Assembly: GCF_010093815.1 (NCBI RefSeq)
Contig: NW_022985552.1
Coordinates: forward strand, 434,001-498,000
Reading direction: 5' to 3'
Origin: Pseudovirgaria hyperparasitica
Taxonomy: Eukaryota; Ascomycota; Dothideomycetes; Acrospermales; Acrospermaceae
Length of the DNA stretch: 64,000 nucleotides
Notes under the pieces: model-generated
Told to the model about the DNA's origin: nothing
Database searches by the model: none
Seen by the model: the letters and a program-made list of their open reading frames with translations, nothing else
Made by a program: the position numbers and the translations under genes
Shown here: positions 1 to 12,657 of the stretch, piece after piece
Layout: every line of letters starts with the position of its first letter
Position numbering within the stretch: position 1 is the stretch's first letter

Positions 1-1900
1 AATAAGTACTAGATAAGTATAAAAGCTATAGTACTAGACTAGGATAACGATATTACCCGACTAATTCCTTTTTAATTTACTAATAGTATAATTTATTATA
101 TTAATTAGCTTAATAGATAATATTAGATCTATATACTAAAATTACTTAATAGGGATATCTTCGCTTAATTCCATAATAAAAGCACTTATATAGGATTTTT
201 CTAAGTATACGATTAAATTCGCGCGGGCTACTTTATTTATTAGCTTATAAAGTGTCTAAAGTACTATATTTAGTACTATCCTACCTATAAAACTTACTAG
301 ATATAAAGATATACGCCGTATAGTAAATTAAAGCTAGTCTAGTTACTACTAATACTATTTTATATAGTTATAATAGACTTTATTATTAGACTACTAATAT
401 AGAATAGGCTTAACGCGCTACTTACTATAATAGATAAGTTTACTAAGCGAATCTACCTCGTCCTAGGCCGGAATAACTAGACTACTACGTAATAGATAAC
501 TATATTTAGGAGGAGTATACTACTAGAATAGAGAGTTCTAGCTATAATTATTTATAATAGGGACCGAAAATTCCTATTATTATTTTAGAAAGGAATTTTC
601 GAGGGTATTAGTACTAAAATCCTAGTATTAACCGCTTATTATAAATAGAGTAATAGTTAAAGCGAATATACGAACTAAACGGTAGAGATTACCCTATATT
701 TTCTTATTTTAATATTACTAGCTATAGGCTAGATAATCTATATTCTATTAGTCTAGCGGCTTATAAATAATTTAATAAACGCCTTAATATAAAAATCTCT
801 AAATAAGATAGTATACGGCTTCTAACTATCTAAAGGTACTCTATTTAAGAAGACTAGTTTAATAGAAGTAAATAATTACGCCTGAAAGCGTAATATAAAC
901 CGGAAAGAGATATTAGATATACTAGTATTCGCCTAGACGCGCATGAAGAAGCGTTTTAATAGGTGCTATATATCTCTACTAGACCTCGCTCCTAGCGACT
1001 AGATCTATATTTAACTATATAAAGGGTATAAGATTCTAGACGCTTATTATAAGCTTAGCTAATAATAAGTCGGACTAGTACTAATTAAATATATAGTAGG
1101 CCGTTAGATGTACGAACTAGAGCTACTAGAGATATAGAAAATATATCTAGTAATATCTATTAAATAGTTAGAACTATTTCTAAAGGATCTTAACCGCTTT
1201 AACCGTAGAGAAGATATATATCTACTTACTATTATAAATAAGTAGATAGTAATAGCTATCTATAATTAGTACTATATTTAAATCGGGCGTAATTATAAAC
1301 TAACCGTTAAATACTAGGTAATAGTATATAGCAATAGTCTAGAATTCGGTTAGTAGATATAGTAAAGTATACTCCTATTAGACTTAGTCGAAGAATACGA
1401 CCTTAGATAAGTCTATAGAAATAGTCTACTAGGAGCCTAGCTAGGTCGATAACTACTTAAAGTCGTAATATCTATCCGCCCCTAGCTATTATAGATAGAG
1501 AGCCGTTAATATCTATTATAATAAGTAGCGTTATAATATATATATTTACTAAGTATTCTATAGATATATAACTATTAAGTACTTCCTTATATTATTCGCT
1601 TAAAGATTAGTACCGGACCTAGATCTATTAACTAAAGACGACTACCACGGTTAAGCTAACCGTATAGCCTACTATTTATAGTTACTAATCTATAAATATT
1701 CTATAATATCGACTAATTACTATATATAACTAGCTTTATCCTTACTAGACCTAGTATATTAATTTAGTAGGCTTATAATAGTTATACTTAATCTAAACTA
1801 ACTAATATCCTTCTACGCCTACGTCTAAAGGTAGGCGAAAAGTACTACTAGTAGCCTATAGAAAAGATTTAGGCGCGAGTAAATATTAAACTAGCTAACT
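1..1900 (+). mobile_element. Ty3/gypsy LTR retrotransposon fossil, 3' part of pol
   Basis: Read on the plus strand, about 360-1,200 resembles the integrase core and C-terminal part of fungal Ty3/gypsy elements, including the run that ends in the family phrase for 'SLLDLAPSD'. About 1,260-1,440 resembles a degraded chromodomain. The window opens inside the element, so gag, protease and reverse transcriptase lie off the left edge. The right end is uncertain because no LTR was recognised. The sequence is depleted of CpA and TpG and interrupted by dozens of stops, so it is a RIP-mutated fossil. The family call rests on conserved integrase phrases; the chromodomain is tentative. Confidence 0.65.
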
Positions 1901-4349
1901 AACTATTCTATATAGCTCTATATAATGTAATAGCGAACTAGGTAGATTCTAAGAGTTTTTCTAGCTTGTTAAAAGCTTTTCTACTAATTCTTCTAGAATA
2001 TATAGTAATAGAATACTCTTTATCGTTAGCTCTATCTATATAGATCTCTAGTAACGGGCTAGTAGTAGGTAATTTCTCTATAACTAAATAATAGCACCTA
2101 TTAAAATATAATTTATAGCTATTTTATATAGATTATTCTATTAATATTATAGAGGACTATATAACTTAGCCGTCTACGAACGTCTAGCCGTCCGACTAAG
2201 TAAAGTTACTAATTATTATAGTAATAGAGTAATAGATTATAAGAAAGGGTAAGGTCGGTATCTAATAGCCGGCCGTATTCTTAAAAGAAGGATAGTTTTA
2301 GGACGGTTATCTCCTATATAGAGCCCCTAGCGTTTTAAATAATAAGATTATAATTATCTTTAATCGATTTATACTTAGTAGAGTAGTAATATTACTACTA
2401 TATTATTAGTAGATACTAGAAAAGACTCGTCCTAAGCCCTAGGTAATTAAAGATAAGCTATTTATAGCGAATAAAACCGACTATTATACTTAGGCGGTAC
2501 CCTTAGATATTAACCTAATATACGGGCACGAAGATAACGATAGTAGTATTTTAGCTAAGTAACTATTAAAGATCGTAAGTACCGCGTATCCGGCTATAAA
2601 AAGTCTAGTAGATAATCTAATTTTAGCCTAATCGTAACGATTAGATTATATACGTACTACGTTACTTATATTACTAACTACTACTAATAATTTAGACTTT
2701 AGCTCGCCGTATAGTTAGTTAAGTAGGTAGTAAATAAACTCGGGTAGCTTAGTACTAAATATTAGTAACCTATTACTATTCACGCCTAAATCAAGTTAGG
2801 TAATTAATTTTAAAACTAGTATATAAAGATTTAATCTAATTACGATTCTATAGAAAGATTAGCCGGATAATAAGAAAGCGACTATATTAGATATCTATAT
2901 ATATAACCTTAATATAGTTAAAAGAATCGTTAACTAGTTAACCTAGACCGACGTCTATCTTACTAATATCTACTAATAACTATATAATATAACCTCGTCT
3001 ATTAAGGTAAATATAGTCGACTAGAGAACTATAGTAGCTATCTAGGTATAATTTTTAACGTCCGTTCTAATAGCTACTAGAAATAACCTATATATAATAC
3101 TTCTTAAGTAAGCTAAAACTCTTTATAAACTTATTAGTAATAAAGGTATTAACTTAGTTAAAAATAGATATAAGTAACCTATATTTAAGTATACTATTTT
3201 AACGACTAAAGACTCCTTTAAAGTTAAGAGTAACCTAGATATATATATTATATTATTCTAGGACTTTTAGTAGAAAGTAAGTACTACTAAAAAGATATAG
3301 AGCCTTAATAGAGTAGTTATAGAAAGTCTAGTTTTTAAAAAACCAACTATTAAGAGGGACCTCTATATTATCTAACCTAAGCTTATAAAGGAACGAGTTA
3401 TTATCTTATCTAATAAGGAAGAAATTAATAGTAATTTCGCTATAGTATAGCCCCGCCTAGTTATAAAGATAATCTTAGCTACCTTAAAAATATTATCTTA
3501 GTTATTTTAATAAAAACCTAAGTAGCCTAATTCGGTTAACCGCCTAGGTCTCCTACCTAGCCTAAGTAAGTTAGCTCGTTCTCTAGCTAACTATAGAGAA
3601 TTAGAATATTACTCGTACTAAATAGATAAGCTAATTAAGTAACTAGGGCCTCTAGGGGAGGTAGTTAATCTTCTTAAGTCTATAAAGTTAATTTATAAGT
3701 ACGGTAAATACGCTATAAGGTTATTTAATAATAAAATTAGTAAGTATATATAGAAGTATCTAAACCGTACCTATAATACTAAATATAAGTTTTATACTAA
3801 GGAGTTAAGACTAAAGTAAATAGTTAAATACTACTAGAATATCTACTACTATTATAGCTTTAGACTCGAAGACGCTACTACGGCTACTTATAGTTATGAG
3901 TAGTATAAATCTTATCTTACTAAAATACTACTAAATAGACTATTATATTATAAGATATACTAAAAGGTCGTAAAGCTAGTTTTCTAGATAATAACTCTAA
4001 TAGCGTATAAGGTAAGTCTATAATAGCTTTACACGAACTAACTAGTATACTACCTACTAGCGAAGTATAGTAAGTCGACTAGAATAATAATAAAGACATT
4101 AAGGTTACTAAGCTACTAGCTAAGTAATAAGGTTACTCTAAGGGGACTATAAAGCATATCGCGCCCGCTAAGGAACTCCCTAACGTTGGTTTAGCTATAG
4201 ATTAACCGCGCTATAGTATCTATAAAGATATAAACCCGTGCCTAGCTAAGCGTCGCACGTAAAGCTACTAAGGGTAGTAGTAGGTTTTCTTAAATTCGGG
4301 TACCTTATTATAGCTATAGTAGTAGTATATACTATATATAATTAATATA
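1901..4349. other. RIP-mutated repeat DNA, not resolved
   Basis: This stretch is depleted of CpA and TpG like its neighbours and has no open frame of useful length. Plus-strand fragments could be the gag/protease part of the element whose reverse transcriptase begins near 4,350, but I recognise no zinc knuckle or protease motif. A patch at about 4,130-4,300 looks less mutated than the rest, which may mark an element boundary. I see no host gene. Confidence 0.4.
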
Positions 4350-7140
4350 GGTAGTTATAAACCGGTCGTTTATATAAATATAACTAACTAGATATATATA
4401 TAGAAAATGGTATACTTTATAACTAATATAACTTAACTTATTAATAATCTTAATAGTCGCGGAGATAAGTAGAAAACCGCATTTCGGACTAGATATAGTT
4501 ATTTTAAGTATACTATTATACTATTCGGGCTAATAAATACACTAGAAGCGTTTTAAGAATATATTAATACTATACTTATAGAATTACTTAATATGATTTA
4601 TATAGTCTATCTTAATAATATACTAATTTACTCTAATAGTATATAGAATTATAAAGAATATATAAAATTAGTACTAAATTATCTAAGGTAGTATAAACTC
4701 TATATAAAATTATCTAAATATAAGTTTCACTAATAAGAAGTTAGGTTTCTTAGCTTTATTATAATATATAGTAGTCTAAAAATAGAGCTAGAGCGTATAA
4801 AGACTATTATAGAATAGCTAGAATCTACTACTATACGTTAAATTAGAACGTTTATAGGTTTTATAAACTATTATTATAAATTTATTATAGGCTTCTTACG
4901 AATTATAGTACTACTTAATAAACTTATAGAGAATAGTAGTAAAATCTCTATAGATAGGCGAGTATAGTATAAAGCTAAGTTAGTTAAGATATAGTTAATA
5001 CTAGAAGCGCGAGATATATTCTAATTATTAAAGAATTACTTTATAACTACGCTAATTCTTAGGTATTTTAATTCTAAGAAGTATATTCGGGTCGAAACTA
5101 ACACGTTAGAATTTATAATTACTAGAATTATTAGTTAACTATATAAAGATATAAAAGATAAGGTATAATAGTACCTAGTTACCTTCTTTTTCTATAAAAT
5201 AGTAGATATAGAGACGCGTTATAATACGCACGACTAGAAACTACTTATAATTATTAAGAGTTTTAAGTAATAGTAATATTATTTAGAAGGCTCTATATAT
5301 TAGATTAAATTATTATTAGATTATATAAATCTATATTACTTTATATTAACTAAGGTCCTTAATCGCTAATAAGTACGTTAGACTAAGTAGATATTAATAT
5401 TTAACTTTAAAATCTTATATAAAGCTAGAAGAGAGAATAAAGCTAATCCTCTATCGCGGCGTAAAGATTATAAGAAATTATTATAGAATAACGTAGATAG
5501 TTAGTATAATTTAGACTATACTATACTTTAGATACTATAAGACTAGTTATCTAATAGAATACTAGAAGCTAGAATACTTTTAGTAATTCTCCGTGGGAAT
5601 TAGAGTAGGTATTAAGTAATCTAAATAAACGTCTAAGGAAATAAGAAAACCCTTAAAGACTTAATTAAATCTACCTAGAATTCTAATATATTAGTAAAGA
5701 AAGTTATAAGTATAAAAGGAAGCGCTATAGATCTACTATAGTTATTAAGGTAGAAATAATAATTAGACGCGATCTACTTCTAAGACTAACTCTATATACT
5801 AGAAGGCGACTTATAAATTAATATTTTAAGGGAATAGTATAATTACGCGTTAGTAGAATACTTTAGTATTATAAGAATAGTTAATTTAATCCGAAGAACG
5901 TATAACTAGCTAGGTCTTTATAAATATATAAAGAACTATATAAAAATATATAACGTTTACTAGTATACGAAAGTATATAGATACTTACTATATAGTAAAT
6001 TAAGGCTATTACCTATACTAAAGGAGGTATAGAAGGAATTATTAATAGATTTCATTATAGATCTACCCCTAAGTAAGTATTCTAGGTATATTTATAATAG
6101 TTTACTTATAGTTCTAGATAGATTTATAAAGATATTATACTATATCCCTATAAGGAAGATAATCTAAGTACCGGATCTTATAGATATACTACTCCGTAAC
6201 GTAGTTCGGCTCTATAGTATACTAAATAGTATAGTTTTAGATAGAGGTCTATAGATAATATCTAAATTTTAGAAGGATTTCTACTATATACTAGGAATTA
6301 AGTAAAAACTTAGTACTATATTCTATCTATAAATAGATAGGTAGATAGAGCGGTAGAATTAGATAGTCGAGGCGTATTTACGTATATATTATAACTATAA
6401 GTAGAATAACTAGATAAGATTAGTCTATATCGCGGAATTCGCGTATAATAATAGCTAATATATATTAACCTATATAAGTCCGTTCGAAGTAAACTTTAGT
6501 TAGAACTATAATATATAGTTCTTAGGGACTTAGTTTAAAGTAGAATAACCTAACGTTAAAGTAATAGAAATTACTATAGAACTATTCTAAATATAAAGAA
6601 ACGTTATAAAGTTACTATAAGATACTATGGATTATAGTAAATCGCACTATAATAAGGGTAGAAAACCTATAATCTTTAATGTTAGGGATAAAGTTTTACT
6701 AAATAGTAAGAATATTCGTAGTATTAGGCTAAAGAAGAAGCTTAACTATATAATAATAGGTCTATATAAGATTACTTATATAATTAATAACTAGGTATAT
6801 AAGTTATAACTCCCTCCTACGTTAAAGATATATAATATATTCTATATTATACTTCTCGAGCTATTTTATACCTTATTATTATCGGATTATTCTAAATAGA
6901 TACTATATAAAGTAGTTATATAAGAAGGTATAGATATCTATAAAGTTAAGTAGATACTTAGCTAGTAACGCGCTAAAGATAGTATATAGCTATATAAAAT
7001 TTATTAGAAAGAATATAATTCTAATAAAGATACCTAGAAATCTATAATAAATATTAGTAAAGTAGTAATATTAGTATATAAGTAGTAATTAGTAAAGGAA
7101 GCCATAGAATTATAGAGAATTATACTAAAGTATAGTAATT
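4350..7140 (+). mobile_element. Ty3/gypsy LTR retrotransposon fossil, pol region
   Basis: Plus-strand reading shows the gypsy pol domains in order. Reverse transcriptase is at about 4,440-4,900, with the equivalent of the YLDDILIYS catalytic motif near 4,600-4,640 and the FxGFxNYYxKFI motif near 4,850-4,890. RNase H is at about 5,000-5,330. Integrase is at about 5,680-6,680, with a DFIxDLPLSK-like phrase near 6,050. A chromodomain is at about 6,780-7,050. This domain order is that of chromoviruses. The copy is heavily RIP-mutated with dozens of stops. LTRs were not found; the element may extend left to about 2,000 and right to about 8,800. Confidence 0.8.
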
Positions 7141-7241
7141 TAATATTTTATAGTATAGTTTAGTACTAAGGACAGCTATCTAAAAGGAAGAAGGTAAAAG
7201 AGATATAGATCTTTAAAACATTCTAAGGAATTAAGGAACTT

Positions 7242-7319
7242 CCTTAGAAAGTTCGAACTTAGAACTCCCTTAGAAAGTTTAAACTTAGAACTCCCTTAGA
7301 AAGTTTAAACTTAGAACTT
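7242..7319 (+). repeat. Three tandem copies of a 26-bp unit
   Basis: A 26-bp unit beginning ccttagaaag repeats exactly head to tail at 7,242, 7,268 and 7,294, with only a few transitions between copies. It lies just downstream of the gypsy pol fossil, where a 3' untranslated region or LTR would be expected. Confidence 0.85.
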
Positions 7320-8831
7320 TAAAAAATTTAACTAAAAAAGAGACTTAGAAAAATAATTTACTAAGAGAAATAGACATTAAAAATCGATGCTAATCGGTAT
7401 AGATTAGTATAGATTACTAAAGAGATTAAAGAAGTTATTATTAAAGAAAGATAAAATTAAAAAAGCTAAAAGAAAATATAAAGATCTATATAGATCTATA
7501 TAAACTTATACTAATCTATCTAGAAGAAGTAAGATTACTTTAAAATTAAAACTAAAAAACTAAAAACGCTAGATAAAAGAGATATATTAGTACTAATTAG
7601 TATAGATCTAAACTAATTAAGTTAGAGTAGAAGTAGAAGTACTAATTACCGCGATAATTATATCTAATTTCTTCCGCTAGTTCTTATTTAGTATAGTATA
7701 GAGCTTTATAATATAAGTCTCTAGCCTTTCGTTCTAATACTATAAATTCTATATAGCACGCCTTATAGCTATAAACTCCTCTATAGAAACCTATAGAGCG
7801 GTAGGACCTAGGATAGAGAGGGACGGACTAGCGTAGATACGCTAAGAATTATATAAATTAGTAAAAAGATATAATAATCGGTATAGAACTATATACCTTT
7901 AGTATAGAAACTTCTAGATTAGAGCTATCTTCTCTAAATTTATAGCTCTTTAGTACGCGCGAGAAAGGAACCTTAGCCTTTTTACTAGAACCTTTTCTAG
8001 GAATTTTAATATTACCGGTATATAGAAAGAAGTCCGAAGTAGTAGAGATTTTAGTACTATTATAGAAATTAATATATATTAGTAAGAATCTATAATAATT
8101 TAAGAAAAATAATATTACCTAGTAATCGTAGTAATAATAGCTATAGTAGATTCCGATAAATCCTTATAGATTATATTAGAATTATACTTCTAGGCGTAAC
8201 CCTTACCTTAGATATATAGCTTATAGAAAGCCTTCTCTAAGGCGTTATAATTAGTAGTATTATACTTCTTATTAGTAGGGGTTACTAGAGGTCTAGTAGT
8301 AATCTATACTAATATAAGTAAATCTATATAAAGTTCTTCGAACTTATTTAAATATCTATAAGTAATAACGCTTCTTAGTTATATAAGTACCGTATATTAT
8401 AGATTTAGTACTACTATAAGCGGTATATAATAGAAAGTAATAACTATAATAATATATAGCTAGATTATTAGAGCCCGGCCTAGGTCGGAGTAGATTAATA
8501 GCTTTTAATATATTAGTAATATATACGAGATAGAAATTATTTAAAGGCGTCTATTTCCGCGCTAATTACTTTAGAGTATTAAGATTTTAGAAAACCATAT
8601 TATAATTATTACTAATTTATATAGATTATTATAAATTATTACTATTACTAGCTAAATATAGTATAAAAATTAGTAAATTATATAAATTATACTAAATTAT
8701 AGTAAATCTATATAAATCTATATCTATAAGAATTAGGTAATATACCTAATAATCTAAAAAGCTCTATAAAGAGTTAAGAAGTTTTTTAAAGAAAGGAATA
8801 TTTCTAAGAAAAGATTTTAATATAGATAGTG
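7320..8831. other. RIP-mutated repeat DNA with minus-strand coding-like remnant
   Basis: No host gene is visible. The minus strand at about 7,630-8,560 reads in longer fragments than the plus strand. One stretch near 7,640-7,800 gives a charged, possibly coiled-coil text. It lies downstream of the integrase of the preceding gypsy fossil, on the opposite strand. It could be an antisense accessory frame of that element or part of another insertion. I do not recognise the product. The sequence ends at the target duplication of the next element (tagtg at 8,827-8,831). Confidence 0.35.
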
Positions 8832-9199
8832 TGGTAAGCTATCGCTACGTGTGTCCCTTTTATAAATGGCTATGTTCCTAGTATAGTAGTCGCGACGAAC
8901 TTACAAGTATCTCTCCTAGGTATTATAAGTTCTCTTTGAACGCACGACTTCTTATTAGTTCTCTTTTACGATAGGACGGGTCTATATAATACTCTTAATT
9001 AATTCTTCAATAGCTAAGCCTAATAATCAATACCTATAGAGGCCTATGAACGTAAGGAAAGGTCGAATAGTCGAATATTAGTAATGGGGGAAGCGCGCCG
9101 AGTAGAATGACCAAGGAAAACGCCCTCCTTAAATATATAATAAAGCCATATAATCGAGCTAGGGATATATACATATAGGGCTATAGGAGCGGCCTTCCA
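8832..9199 (-). repeat. Left LTR (3' LTR) of gypsy element A
   Basis: 368 bp, aligned end to end with 19,900-20,267. The differences I see between the copies are transitions, and each copy is the more mutated one in different places, as expected if RIP acted after insertion. Confidence 0.9.
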
Positions 9200-9347
9200 T
9201 ATATACCTCCCCGGCCTATAGAACTACTACCCTTAGTAGTATAGTAACCGTATAAGAAACCGTGTAAAGAACGCCTAAAAGAAAGACCTTAATATAAATA
9301 AAATGCGCCCCTAGTAAACCTCTTAGCGCGGGTAAACCTTAGCCCGG

Positions 9348-9380
9348 ATTATTAGTTAAGGGTAGCCCTTAACTAATAAT
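9348..9380. repeat. 33-bp perfect palindrome, copy 1
   Basis: Arms of 15 nt (attattagttaaggg and its complement) flank a TAG loop. It lies about 150 bp inside the 3' LTR of gypsy element A. Near-identical palindromes occur at four other places in the repeat block. Confidence 0.9.
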
Positions 9381-12300
9381 TAGGTAGGTTTTTAGGCGCC
9401 TAATCTTAGTACTTAAGGTCGCGAGCCAGCTTCTAAAGAATCGTATCGCTTATCTTAGAGAGGTTAGATTCCTCCTCATCGGATAGTTCGTTAGGCCTCT
9501 CCTATCTATAGAAGTTCTCTTTAATATTATCTAGGCCCGCGTCGGACTCGAATTTCTTAAAATTAATTAGCCGCTTAGCGGCGCGCGCCTCGTTAAATTC
9601 CTTCTAGAACGACCTATCCCCATAGACTAGCCTTTCCTACCTTACTATTTTCTTAAAGGTCTCCACGAATACCCTCGAGCCCTCCTTAAACCAGGCGTCT
9701 ATCTTAGCTTTAAGTTATTAAGGACTTGCGTTAAGCCACGTAGCTGCCTCTTCTTTTACCTTCTAGCTATTCTATCTTTTATAGCCGACTAATACGTTAC
9801 TAACGGCGTTAAAACTCGGGAGTTAAACTACGGCTAGGAAGGCAAAAGGAATCGCGCTATATTTATTAGAAAATCCCGACGGAGACGTAGGTCCCGGAGT
9901 TAAATTCCTATAAGCTACTACGAGTTATTCCTATATACCCATTTCAGGCACTTCTATTATTATATGATTAGGGCTAATCGCGATATACCATAGAAGCATC
10001 GTACGTCTTCCACCCTTTACGGGACCCTAGGCGCTATATATTATTAGTAGGCTAGAGATACGTACTTTAAGGGACTAGTAGGGGACCGGGACGAAGGGAC
10101 TAAACCGTTTCTTATCGTCCGTATTATAGATCTTATCGTTAATAGCTATAATTATACCGTTTCGATTAACCCCCTCGCGGAGCTTAGCCTTTAACTACTA
10201 TTTATTTAAGAACTTATAGAAGCGGGGAATAATTATAGTATAGTCGTTACTTCGTTCGTCGTCGAGACTAATACTCCCCTAGATTATATTAAACCCGTGT
10301 CTATCGCTAGGATCGAGGATTCGATTAATGGTATTATCGAGATGCTTAAAACCCGTCTTATCGCCCCTATCCTAGGACTTCGCATAGTACGGGTACAAGA
10401 TTAGATAGTAGTTAAGATCGGGCCAAAGAGCGACATAGGTAAGCTAGTAAAGTAGATATTACCTAATAAACTATTAGATATAGGAGTGGTATATAGTTCA
10501 TAGCCAGCCGTAGTTCGATTTCTTATTAAACATGCGCTAGTAGTACTTATATATATTAAATTCATCCCTCGCGAGTTCTAGAATACTCTTATTAAGTATA
10601 GAGGTTGTCTTTTTAAGTAGCTTGAAGAGCCCTTTAATGTTAATACTTCCGGTACGTTTCTACTCGTCGAAGAGTTATCTATCTATCCTACCGTCCTTCT
10701 TCTAAATCATAAATACGATACTAGTAAGGATGGTTTTAATATTAATAACTTACTTTAGGGTCTCTAGGGCCTAGTAATAATAGATACCTAATATCTCTAT
10801 CGGATAAGGTAGCCGCGCGTACTTCGCAAACTAGGTATAGCGGTCCTTATAAACTTTAAGGGCCCCTACATTATCTCTAAACTCATATACTATTTTAAGT
10901 CTCGCTACTAGGTTTAAGTAGGACACGCTAATAAGTATATTATTCTTTCTAGCTACGTCTTAGTAATGCTTATAGTAGACTTTATACGGAATAGCCATGT
11001 TACCTATCTACGCTTTCTAGTGCACTAGTAGGGCCATTCCCTTAATGCTCGTGAAATTCTTCTTTAGTAATATAGCTGCCTTAAAAGTCTTCGTCACTAA
11101 AGGCGCGTATTAACACTTCTTAGGCTCGTCCTCTTCCTCGACCGATACTATTATCTTAGGGTACGAACTAAGAATAACCGGGGATTATTATATAGGCGCC
11201 CCTAGTAATTACTAAGGGCTGGTAGATAAGGCACGTCCGCGAGTGGGTTTTATCGGCGTGGCTATAATAGATACTAAAGAGGTTCTCGCATGGCCTAGTA
11301 AGGGACGTATACTAGTAGTAGTAGGAGAAATACTTACTTTAAACGGATAACTAGCTTCGAAGAGACGATATACTACTAAACTAGAAGGCGTGCTTCGTGG
11401 AGAGGACTTCACTATAGGTGTTACCTACGCTAGTTTTAGCGATGGTAAGGTCTAAGGCGGAGGCGATGCACTTATCTCTTTAATTTATAGGTAGTATTCG
11501 ACGGGCCTATAAACCATTCTACTTATCTATAACTATTGACTAGCGGGGATAATAAGTCCCGTCTTATTATAGAACGTTAGTTTATTTTATTGGCTAGGGT
11601 AGTTCGAGAGTTACTAGAGAGATAGACCGTCCTTATTACTATTGCTAGCTAGAGCGGCATCGATATTAGAGCTCTAAAGATATACCTTAATTCCCCTTCC
11701 CTTCTATCCCTAGCCAATTCGGGACCATAGGGATACGTTTAACTAGTTCCTCGCTCTCACCTATGTCCGCATTCGTAAGAGCGCTACTAGCTTTTCCATA
11801 AAGTTCTATGTTTACTAGAGCTGTCTAAGGGCGGATTAGAGTAACTAGCCATCGTTATTAGGGAGGTCTTTTCGCTAGTTTTATAGGATTATATTTTTAG
11901 CTTTTAGAATACGGGAGTTAGTATCTCTTCCACAACGAATTATCTCGTGGACTTCTTTCGGAATGGAGGAGTTAATCTTTACCTTACTATACCCTATTAC
12001 GGCTCCTACTTCCTAGAAGAGGTTAACTATACTACTTAAGAGCTATTCTATAAGGCTGGTAATATAAAGGAGATTATTAAACGTGTCTAGAATATAGTCC
12101 CATTACTCTTACGGGTCCTAGATAGCGATAATTCGGTTAATAGTAGACTCATTTACTTCTATAGCTTCTATAGCCTATCCGTACGGAGTAGTAGATGGCC
12201 TTAATACTACGATAGCCGTTAATAGCCCTACTTTAGTACTTATGACTCTTAACTAGGACCGTGTCTATCTTATTAGTACTTAATAATCTTATAACTCTTC

Positions 12301-12555
12301 ACGGGTAGGCGTTTTCTTTTTCGGCGGGGCTATTATTATTATCGGTTCTATCGGCGAGTTACGTTCTAAGGAGAGGTAGTTAAGTAAGGCGGAAGTAGAG
12401 GAGGAGGTTTTATTAATTAAGGAGGTATAGAGAGGTATAAGAGGGAAGAGTTATATACTATCTTAAATTCTCTTTTTATGCCTCCTTAAATGCCGGGTAT
12501 ATAGTAATTTTTATAAATGATCCTTACTAACGGCCGTAGGCCCGTATACGTGTCG

Positions 12556-12657
12556 AATCTATAAATGAATATATACTAGGTATATAGAAAATCTATGAAT
12601 GAATATATCTACCGGGTATATAGCGGAATCTATAAATGAATAGATACCGGGTATATT
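12556..12657. repeat. Minisatellite, three imperfect ~34-bp units
   Basis: Units starting aatctataaatgaata and carrying accgggtatat recur at about 12,556, 12,590 and 12,627. A partial related unit lies upstream near 12,492. The array sits inside gypsy element A, downstream of the integrase in element orientation. Confidence 0.75.

Noticed and set aside
9348-9380. Telomere-type repeat
   Set aside because: The palindrome contains ttag and ggg pieces but no tandem TTAGGG; it is a single hairpin-like unit.
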